A DNA stretch of 64,000 bases from Anisus vortex (lineage: Eukaryota > Mollusca > Gastropoda > Planorbidae). Under the pieces are notes generated by a model. It did no database searches, was not told the origin of the DNA, and saw only the letters and a list, made by a program, of their open reading frames with translations. The translations under genes and the position numbers were made by a program. The stretch spans positions 29,866,441 to 29,930,440 of the forward strand of contig OX421506.1 in assembly GCA_949126835.1 (NCBI GenBank), in the 5' to 3' direction. Positions 42,481 through 53,200 of this stretch are shown here, piece by piece (position 1 is the first letter of the stretch; each line of letters starts with the position of its first letter).

Positions 42481-44309
42481 GTCCTCTAATGATCAAAAAC
42501 GAACATTTTAAATAGGAACCAAATGTACCCCCTCCCCCGCCCCAGGTGTTTCTCCCCCCACCCAGCCCACCGCACCCCACCCCCAAAGGTGGCCAAAGGT
42601 GGTATGTGTGTAAGGTAGCCCACCTGACCATCACTTGGAGTTCAGTTTAGATCTTTACGCATCAATGCATTCCCTTATCTCCAAAACGTCCCTATAAACT
42701 TCCTCCGTTTATAGCACATTGGCGAGATTACGTAACTCTGACTACTTGACCTACACCATGATACTGGTAGTGTTTGCAAGAGCAGACGTAGAATGCCCCC
42801 TTTCTCTTCCGCCCCCGATATATAAAGCATACAAATTAGGTAACAAAAAATAGTTAATTAGTTCGTTTGACTAAAAATTAAATTTAAGAAAAACATTGAA
42901 TAAATACACCGTAATTTTTTTTAACCATTTACGTTATTTAACTAATGCATTAAAAGGAACATTTAAATAGACGCCAAATGTAACCCCTTCCCCCCCCCCC
43001 TTGTCTATAGCAGAAGGAAACAAGGCAAAGCAATGTTACATAATGTAGATTATTTGCCATCCCCTCTTCTTTTTTAAACACCAGAATGAGACTCGCCGTG
43101 TTAACAAAAGCAAACTCTAGCCCCTACCTCCCCCGTCTCACCACCCCGTCTCCCCACCCTCGTCTCCCCAACCCCGTCTCCCCACCGATTAAAGTGTTAG
43201 TGACCAGCTTGGTAGCACCAGGCTAAGCAGTGTATAAGCAGTGAAAACTAAAAGAGGTTTGGGGGGGGGGGAGTATTCGTTTAAATTCTTTTTTAATCCC
43301 AGAACATTGTTGTTATTAGTAAAACAAATCAGTATTTCTATCAAAACATTGATAATGATATTGGATTTCATTTTATTATTACAATTATGAAAATAATAAT
43401 TTAGTTATTTACTTTTCTTATATATTTAAATTATATTACAAACGAGAGTTGTAAATAAAACATTTAAATTGTATAAAAGTACTTTCAATGTTTAAACCAA
43501 TTTACTTAGGCTATAAGGCACATTTAGCTACAAATATCTTGTAAGTTATCGAGGTTTCTATGTCAAATATAGCCAACTATTATGTATTGTTGTAGGCCTA
43601 TATGTCTAAGTAATGTATACTTGTATCGTTATAACATAGAAGGTAAAAGGTTTAAAACTACAAAGACAAAAGTTAGCCTACTGATTGACGGCAAATAGCC
43701 GACTGCAATGGAATGTGATAAAATGTTTTATGGTGGCCATGTGTTCCCCCCCCCCCCACACACACACTCAACAACCCGTGTTGAGAGAATAGGCCTATAG
43801 GTCAGCAAAGTAATTCCTTAACTCTCCCTGACGTAACCGGTCAAGAAAATTCGTGTATCTCGGGAGAGGGGAATAAGGACTGTGTTCGTTTTTGATAGAT
43901 ATATAAAGTAGGAGGATTGTAATGTGTTTGCAATTTTTCCCGTACGATCTAAACAAACCTGGGATCATTCGTAAAGGACTTAGTATGGTCGTGCCTGAAA
44001 GGAGAGTCTGGTCGGGGGCTGGAGGGGAGGGGGCACTCTACGTTTGCTCTTGTTTACACAACCAGTATCATACTATGAGGGGTGGCGGTCAGGTAGTCAG
44101 AGTTACGTAATATCGTGGGGGAGACAAACGTACGCTTTGATGCCTAAAGTCAATTTGGTTACCTTACACACATAGGCGTACCTTTACATTTGCCGAGGCG
44201 TAACTTGAGGGGGGGGGAAAGAAACGCCAGGGCTGGGGAAGGGGTACATTTGGCGCCTATTTAAAATGTTTGTCTTTGATCATTAGATGACGTTCAATTA
44301 AATAACGTG

Positions 44310-44430
44310 CCAAATTGCTCCTTAATGTTATCATGCTCTTTTCACCATTTTGGTGGTCTTTCATGTGCCATTTAAAAACACTCTGTGTGCCAAGTATAGC
44401 ACGCATTGCATAGGTTGCCTATCCATGGAC
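44310..44430. mobile_element. Decayed H1 MITE in the right foldback arm
   Basis: Inverted counterpart of 42340-42480: CATTGCATAGGTTGCCTATC near its end. Confidence 0.65.
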
Positions 44431-44629
44431 TAGAGTGTAGTCTAACCAATACTTTTAATAAAAACAGTGGATATTATATGATTGCCAATTTTACCGTTGC
44501 CAATTTTACCGCTTTGCGTGTTTTGCCGAATTTACCTATTCCGAAATGACCTTTGCCAAAATCACCTTGCCTTAAATACCGGTTCCGAATTTACCATTGC
44601 CAAATTTACCGAGCACCCTTTTATGGACA

Positions 44630-46880
44630 TGAAACTAATCTACAGTCTTCAGTAATTTTGAAATAAAAGGGCCCCTTTGCTAGACTGTAATAATCCAGTT
44701 CGAGATAACGTTGAGAAAACTCTATAAATCACTACGACATTATTATATTTACACTTAGATCAAACTTTGGTCTTACATTTTTATGAGTATTTGTAAATAT
44801 TAATTTAAAGGTTTAGTGTTTTCTTTGACCGTAATGTTTTTTTAAAAGAGTTTTTGAAGATCAAATGGGTTAATAATGTTGGTATAAAATTAATTACAAT
44901 GCATAAAATTAATTAGTTGTTAATTTTTACTGCACACTATCCATTTACACTAAGTAAAGTATCATTTTAAGACAATTTCGGTCCAAAGTTATTGTGAATC
45001 AATGTTCTAACAGTTTTTTGTGCTCTTGATTATACAAAGGGGATTGTGTTGCTAGCACGATGCCGAAATCCGCATTTTCTCCCTAGCTGATTGTAAGTTT
45101 CTATCGGAGTTGGGAAGACCTGGGTCTCTTTAAATATATTACAATATATGTCTAAAGAAGTAGGCCTATATAAAACTTTGGATGACAAATTCCTTTTTGT
45201 AGCGGAATTTGAACTCAATAGTCGTTATCGTTGATCCGTCCAGATTAAGTGAATTATCCCTATTGCACCATGATGGTCCATATGGATAGTGAAGTGTTCA
45301 CGTGTTTCTATGGCCACGGCACAGAACGGGAATGTGTGGCCAGCACAATGTTCAGCCGATTTTTACCACTTTTAAACAAATGTTAAGTACTCGTTAGAAC
45401 CATACTCGTTAGAACCATGTAGATTCTTCAGGGATACCACCATCCGTGCATTGGAAAAAAAACAACTGTTGTTTTCTAAATCAGGAAAAGTCATCATTCG
45501 TTATTGTTTTATTTTTCATGTTTCTAATAAAGACTATAGTTTTTTTGTTTAGTTTTGCATAGCAGCCCGCTATTCATTTGTGAGCCTGCGTGTCATTCAG
45601 GGTCAAGGTAGCCTTTTCATCATTTCTACCGTGTCGTTCATACATCGTGGCGCGTGCTCCCGCCGTCGGCAGGTCGATAATATTTTTTTTTGTCCCCACA
45701 TTCTCGCAAGAGACAGACAGACACACACACACACGCACACGGCTACCGTGTGACGTAGAGCGTGCTAGCCTCGCGCTTCTGTGTGAGCCACGGGATATTT
45801 TATTTTTCCTTGTGTATGAGTTAAGTCGAATGGGCCACCATGCAAAAAACACCTGGCATGTTGTGTACTTGCCCCTTTTTTGAAAAAGTGTTATCAATAT
45901 AAATATAAAGATAAGCATGTTATTAAATGTGTTCATATGTTTAGATTTTAGATCAATCTCAAACGTAATGTTTATGATTAATGCACTCAGGCGCACCCTC
46001 TGTGTTTTTGTTATTGTTTACATTTCATACGACTTTCATTCTAACGTGCGTGTGTGTGTGTGTTTTAAAATTTTGGCTAAGTAAGTTAATAAAGTTATAC
46101 GTACAAATAAAATTGGGCTAGGCTAGTTGAGTAGGGTTGAGCTATTTCTACGACCATGACAGCTGATGGGATAGTGTGGCCAGCACGGTGCTCATGATTA
46201 TTTTAATATTATTTTGTTTACTACCAAACAAGGGAATTTAGGATTTTTGTGGTTTAACGTTACACGTACACATATCATATATTGAAAGCTATCGAGTAGG
46301 GTTAAACTTTCTCAACGGGCATGGGCAGATAAAGGGATGGTGTGGCCAGAACAACGCTGATCCGTTTTGTTTTGCCACCCGACAAATTATAATATAACAA
46401 TACTCACAGAAGCTGAGCTGAATCAGGAGAACAAAATGTAACCAAAAAAAAAAGCCCAAGCGTCTGCATTATTAATCAAGATCTGACAGTTCTTCGTCCC
46501 TAGTCCACCACATTTTATCGGGAAAACCCGATACATTTTCGAATACTACCTCTTAATTACCGGTATCAGGGGAATAGCGATTAAGGTAAAGCGTTCGCAA
46601 ACTGAAGGCCAGTAGAACTGAAACTTTTGACCAACCCAGATTGAGGCCTCTTTCCTTAGTTCATTTTCGTCGAAATGGGGGGGGGGGGGGGTGGGTGTGT
46701 AAACGGGTGGCACACGGGCCACATCACGATCCGTCTAGTTTCCTACAACGGTTCGCCTCTCCCCTCCCCCGACTCAGCGCTTCTAGCGTCAGTATTTGTT
46801 TGTTTATGAAGCCACTCCGGGGTGGGGGGTGTAAACAAGCGCATAAATCCTAATTAAAAGTTGCTGTCTTTTTTTCTTTC
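44630..46880. other. Upstream region or first intron of neurexin
   Basis: It holds reversed SINE C tails at about 45290-45360, 46140-46200 and 46310-46370, a CpG-rich patch with (CA)n at 45640-45780, and a G-run at 46677-46690. No coding exon is recognised. Confidence 0.5.
45290..45365 (-). mobile_element. SINE family C fragment
   Basis: GTTTCTATGGCCACGGCACA and GTGTGGCCAGCACAATGTTC, reversed. Confidence 0.65.
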
Positions 46881-46883
46881 CAG

Positions 46884-47029
46884 AATGATCTGATGCATCA
46901 AGTTCCACCATTAATCGAGCGAAGCATCAGGATTTTAATATTAATTGCAGAACAAGAAAAAAAGTTTTTAGTCAATTTATTGGGGATAAACCATTAGTGG
47001 TTGAATCCAAAAAAAACAACAACAACATA
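46884..47029 (+). other. nrxn: 5' UTR portion of the first neurexin coding exon
   Basis: A strong acceptor, TTTTTTTCTTTCCAG, ends at 46883, 146 nt before the start codon, so the coding start is in an internal exon and the promoter is further upstream. The UTR contains short upstream ATGs at 46886 and 46893. Confidence 0.55.
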
Positions 47030-47296
47030 ATGGCCGCCCGTCAGCGGCACGGAGATTCCTGTCTTGGATTTACGAGGTCCATCGGATTATTTTCCTCCGT
47101 CATTTCTATTGTGCTAGTGCTGGCTTTTATAAGTCCCGTTGAATCCATCCGGTTTCTGGGCGAGCGGGAGACGTACGCCAAATACCCCAAGTGGTACGCC
47201 TGCACCAACGCCTCCATCCAGTTCGAGTTCAAGACCCGGCAGGCGAATGGGCTGCTGATGTTTACTGACGACAGGGGGCAGCATGAGTTTATACAG
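47030..47296 (+). CDS. nrxn: Neurexin coding exon 1
   Basis: The exon has 89 codons, with donor ATACAG|GTATGC. It encodes the signal peptide and the first strands of LNS1. GC content is high compared with the flanks. Confidence 0.88.
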
Positions 47297-50200
47297 GTAT
47301 GCTAATTGTTGTCTGAATACTATGTTTTTTCTTAACATATAATTTATGCTCAGCGGGCATATATTATATAAGCTAAAATATGCTTATCTGGAACTATTTT
47401 AGTATCGTATAGGCCGTTTCATAATTGTGTGCCAAAGTAGGATTTCTAATTCATTCAGCGTGCCAAAAGCATAAAAACTCATCCTGCTCTAGCATTCACT
47501 TTCTTGTAGAAGAGACTTGAATTTCCCTTTTGGTATTCTCCTGTGCCATTGGAGCGTGCCAAGTCTAGCACGCTGCCATAGGTTGCCGATACCTGGTATA
47601 GGCTATGGCGTAAAAAGAAAGTAATTAAAGTATTCCTTACAGGCCTTGTGGGCAAATCGGTCTAGTAACGATTTTTCCAGTAGCCACAAGGGGATTATGT
47701 GGCCAGTACAATAAACTTCCGATCTTCCTTTACTTTTTCCACAATTTGTGTCGGGTACTACCCGCCGTATCCTGGAAGGCTCAGAGCCAATTTCCAGTAC
47801 CCGGAGAGTCCTTGTCTTTGACCTAGATTTAAACCCAAGATTCCAGAATGCGAGCGTGCTGCCTCCCGAAGCACTCGTGCCCGATTAATTTTTTTTTTAA
47901 AGTTCAGTAAAAAACAAGAAATTGGCGGACAACGAAACAAATCACGATCTTCATCTGTGGCTCTCACTGATCTATACAAATAATGGCTTAGGTCCGGAAA
48001 CAATATTCTTCATGCAAACAAAAAAGCTATGCTTTCACTTATCTATAAAATTATGGTTCCTAAACACCGACATGTATATACATTTCAGGTGACTTAGACT
48101 TCCTTTTTATCGTAGAGATTTGTTTTAATTATGGGTGATTTATTCCTATAATTCGATTTTTATAAATAAGCGAATAGTGTAGACGAGGGGTCGGCAACCT
48201 ACGGAACGCGTGCCACACTTGGCAAGCAGAGCTATCTTCAATGGCACGCGGAAAGACCACACAATTATTCAAGTCTCTTCTTGATCTAAAGAGCAGGAGT
48301 ACTTTTAGGCTGTTGACACGCCGGATGAATTAGAAATCCTACTTTGGCCACACCATTTTAAAAACATAATGTTGCCGACCCCTGGTGTACACTGTTTAGT
48401 AAATTGTAGCTTCCACTGGCCTCAATTTGCACATATAAATTTATTTAGAAGGCGCAAAGAAATCTTTTATAGAGCAGTGGTGACGCTACAGTATTATAAT
48501 ATGAAAGTTATCGAAATAGAAGGCTTTTAACCAGATACAATGTTTTGCTACAACAAAAAAAAAGGGTTTAAGGTTCATTATCTTCATTTCTTTCTTTCTA
48601 GTCACACGAAAATAAATACAGTAATAGTACAATCAGCCGTGGCCACAGAAACGGGTGACGCTGCTTCACCGGCCCTATCATCAGTTTGGTCCGATGGGTA
48701 CTTTACTAATAGTACAATAAACATGGTATGCTTATGTATTGTAAAACAATACATTTGAACTTCGAGCTGCCTGTTTCAGCTGTAGGTAGGGTAGCCAGAC
48801 GTCCGGCAAAAGGAGGACATGTCCTCCTTTTTAGACTACTGTCCTCCGTCTGGCAGGCAAAGCTTAAAACCCTTAAAATGTCCGGCTTTTGTAATATTTT
48901 ATGTTTTGTATGCTTACAGTATAAAAACATAGAATTCATAAACAAGCGATCATTTGTACAAGAAAAGAATGATCCGTTTTCTTAAAGACTCGTGTATGCT
49001 TTTTAAAGTTTATTTTTCAAAGTTGCCAAAAGCTAGCTGCCTTTCAGCCTACTGTGAATTTATATCTTATTTAACAAAACTGTTTCTTGTTCAGTTTACC
49101 AATACGCATTGTTATGGCAGTTCTTGTAACAAAAATTATACTGATTTCCGGTTTATTGCGAAACTATTCAATTTAAGCACAATGTCCTCCTTTTTGTCTC
49201 TCGGTGTCCTCCTTTTTGTCTCTCGGTGTCCTCCTTTTTGTCTCTCGGTGTCCTCCTTTTGACACTCGTGTATCTGAGAACCCTAGCTGTAGGCCAAAAG
49301 GGGCCCAGGCCCGCTGCTTTAACCCGGCAAGCCTATGTTATGACTAAAGCGTAACTGTACCATTACATTGTGTAGAGGTAGGTACTTCTCAAGTGCAACC
49401 ATTTTTTTCACTATGTGTAGTGCAAACTACAAAGAGCTGTCCTTGTGTGTAGATGTCTGTGTGTGTAGATGTCTGTGTGTGTAGATGTCTGTGTGTGTGT
49501 GTGTGTGTTACCCTACAACTAGTTTCTGGACCATAGATCGGGGAGTTCGAAATTTAGCACTTTTAGGGACTGCATCGACTTAGCACCTTAAGCACCTTAA
49601 GCAAACATATTAGCGAATAATACGCTAAGTAAATACACGCATGGGGAACGAAACTAAACACATATCATGTTTACCAATTGCAGCTGTTGAATAAAACGAT
49701 ATACAGCTAATAAAATGAAACATACCTACACAAATGACAACAATAGTTAAATCACTAAACTTAGAAACACTAAAGGACAGAAGAGTAAAGTAGTAAATAA
49801 TACATAAGGCATTGAATTGTAATTTACAAATACAACATAAATAACAATGTTTTACGATACTCAGATAAACATAAGGACACAAATTCTTTCCTCATCCCTT
49901 ATGCGAGAACAAATGCGTTTAATTAAATTAAATTACGATTTCTTCCCGAGTGGCGTTCGGGCATTGAATGGGTTGCCTGAACAAGCCAGGAAAACTAGCA
50001 ACTTAACATCGATTAAAACACTTATAAAAATTGAGGGCTAGGCTCAGACCACGGATGAGCGTAGATCGCAATAATCTTCTTAATAGTAGGAGCGTCTAAA
50101 AGAAAGTACAAGATAGACCACACAGTGCAACTAATGAATACATAAAGATATTGACAAATATCAACTGTCACACTCAGTATGTAAATAAATAAAAAAATAA

Positions 50201-53200
50201 ATAAACAGCGCACAAATTTAATAAATGACGCATTTTTTAAATGAAATAAATAACAAAAGTATAAAATGAGTGCGTGGCCAGCACAAATGCCCAGCCAGCT
50301 TGAATGTTCTCATCTGACAACGATAACAACAATAACTGTAGAGTTTAGAGTTTAGATCTTATCTTATACATTACAGACGCTCCTTCTTTAAAGAAGATTA
50401 TTGCGTCCCACGCTCATCCGTAGTCCGAGTCTTGTCTTGCATTTTTATTAATGTTTTAAATGATGTTAAGTTACTGGTTTTCCTGGTTTGTTCAGGCAGC
50501 CCATTCCATGCCCGAACGCCACTCGGGAAGAAAGAGTACTTATTAGCATGATGATGGGGAGGGGGATATCTAGCCTACTGTTACTATTTACTAGGCATGT
50601 TTTAGGTATCAATTCAATTCTCTGTCCCATAATCTGCCGTGCATAGCTTGGTTCTACGTATAGGTTAAAAAAACAAACGGGGTGGGGGGGGGGGGGTGTT
50701 AAATAATGAACAAAACGTTAATTCAACGTTACATTTGGAGAAGTGTTCATCTCCAGCAATAATTTGAAAAAGTTGGCATGCACCACTCAAAGTTGGCACT
50801 TACCCAAAACTGCTGAAACTTCCAATTTAGTGGCAACCACCATCTCCCCTAGACACAAGCAGCTATTAAACCATTGGCCGTCCGTGGCTGTGTGGGGAGA
50901 CCATAAACCAAATTACTTACATATAAACGTGCACAATAACAAATTACTTACATATAAACGTGCACAATAACAAATTACTTACATATAAACGTGCACAATA
51001 ACAAATTACGTACATATAAACGTGCACAATAACAAATTACTTACATATAAACGTGCACAATAACAAATTACTTACATATAAACGTGCACAATAACAAATT
51101 ACTTACATATAAACGTGCACAATAACAAATTACTTACATGTAAACGTGCACAATAACAAATTACTTACATATAAACGTGCACAATAACAAATTACTTGCA
51201 TATAAACGTGCACAATAACAAATTACTTACATATAAACGTGCACAATAACAAATTACTTACATATAAACGTGCACAATAATAAATTACTTACATATAAAC
51301 GAGCACAATAACAAATTACTTACATATAAACGTGCACAATAACAAATTACTTACATATAAACGTGCACAATAACAAATTACTTACATATAAACGTGCACA
51401 ATAACAAATATACTTACATATAAACGTGCACAATAATAAATTACTTACATATAAACGAGCACAATAACAAATTACTTACATATAAACGTGCACTAAATTT
51501 GATGCACCCCTCCCTCTTGACAACTTTTTTTTTTACACGCAAGACCTTACTTACTTCTTACAAAATTGTTGTGACCAACACAGCACACAATTTACTTTTC
51601 CCCTGCCAACGTCAGACAAAAAAACAACAACACAAGATCGAAAAATCTACATGGGTATAGATCTAGACCCCTACTTGCACAATTTAGAGTAAGTTAAAAT
51701 TTTGATTTAGTTAATACTTTTCGATATGGCAAGCACTCTGCCGACGGACCACAGCGTCACAGGTACAATTATCAAAGTTCTTGTATCCGCTGCTTCGGTT
51801 ATTGGTGCTACTTCATACTGACATATTTATGGTCGTTGTCGTCTATTTCAGTCCTTCCAGCGTTACTTAACGATCACTTCGTGTTTCCGCTAGTACTTTG
51901 TCATAATTGTCTGACGAATCTTTTAAAATTATTTTTTTCTTTCTGTCGACACGGTTAAATTCTATACATTTCTATGTTCTCTCTTTGTGCTCAAGCCGAT
52001 CCCCCCAACCGTTTCCAAGACGCCTGTTAACTTCGCTATTAATCACTATCAAGTTTTTTTTTGCTGGCCAAGAAGGGTTTCCTTGTTCAAAACTTGTAAT
52101 GGAATTCTGTAGCCAAGTTACCTCCAAATTTTCCAATGACTTCCTAAGCTCTACATGTATTCATATCTTATTCACATGTTGTTTTAAGATCTGAAATGTA
52201 TCTACCTACCTACCTATTATCTATATATGATATCTACCTACCTTCCTACCTACCTATTATCTATCTATCTACCTACCTACCTACCTATCAATATATATAA
52301 TTACCGTGAGTTTGTTTATATGTACTTTGTTACATGAAGGAAAGTAGTGTTATTTCCGAAGTTATATTGGTTCTCTATCGATATCTAATTAAGTTCGAAA
52401 GAAATCTTTAACCCAAAATGTTTTTCCAAAATGTGCATATCTGTCTAGGCACTACGTCACTGCATTAAAACGCGTCATACGTCGCACGGGGTTAGATCAG
52501 TTCTAGTTTGGGCGCTGTTGTGGAAGGTCGTGTTTGACCACTCCATTATATATATGTTATTACAGCCTGATATGGTCTAGAAGAATCTCAACTGGTTAAG
52601 TTTGTCGTCCATCATTGATACCTGTATTCTGTTTTGCTGTTCCATACATACCTTCATTCTTGTTCGGAATAAATTGTGATTACTATTTTCAAACAGGATT
52701 GTGTATTTCTTCATTATTAAGGTACAGTAATACCTAATGTTTTTAATTTCATTTACTCACACATCCTACGAGCCAATCAAATATAAAAATCTACAAATAT
52801 ATTGCAAATACTAATTCTTATACAACCTTGTGGGATCCAAGAGGGATGTGAATCAAAGAGTGTAGTAATTATACATTCCTAAATATATTATCATACGTCA
52901 GTAGCTGTTTCGCACGTGACAACTTTTAAAAAGTTACACACTTTCTTTAAAAAAACAACATTGAAATCATTCGTTTCTCCGTCATTTTGACGGGCACAAC
53001 CACTAGTTTTCTATCTATCTACCTACCTACCCATTACCTATTATCTATCTACCTATCATCTATATATCTATCTACATACCTATTATCTATCTACCTACCC
53101 ACCCATTATCTACCTACCTACATATTATCTATATACCTACCTATTATCTATCTATCTTAAAGTTGGATAACTTGTTTAGACTTTGTGTCTCTTGTCAGGT

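Larger units (their letters stand above)
42155..44617. mobile_element. 2.46-kb foldback/MULE-like element with 9-bp TSD
   Basis: The arms, about 42155-42560 and 44210-44617, are imperfect inverted repeats of roughly 400 bp. CTTTTATGG occurs exactly at 42146-42154 and 44618-44626. The outer part of each arm is an array of GGTAAATTTGGCAA-like words; the inner part contains a decayed H1 hAT MITE. The 1.65-kb centre has C-runs and AT-rich sequence and no transposase. Long arms with subterminal repeats and a 9-bp duplication suggest a Mutator-type foldback. Confidence 0.82.

Noticed and set aside
45574..45996. 140-residue minus-strand frame and overlapping + frame
   Set aside because: Overlaps a CpG-rich and (CA)n patch; composition is low-complexity and no family is recognised. 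More likely promoter-type DNA.
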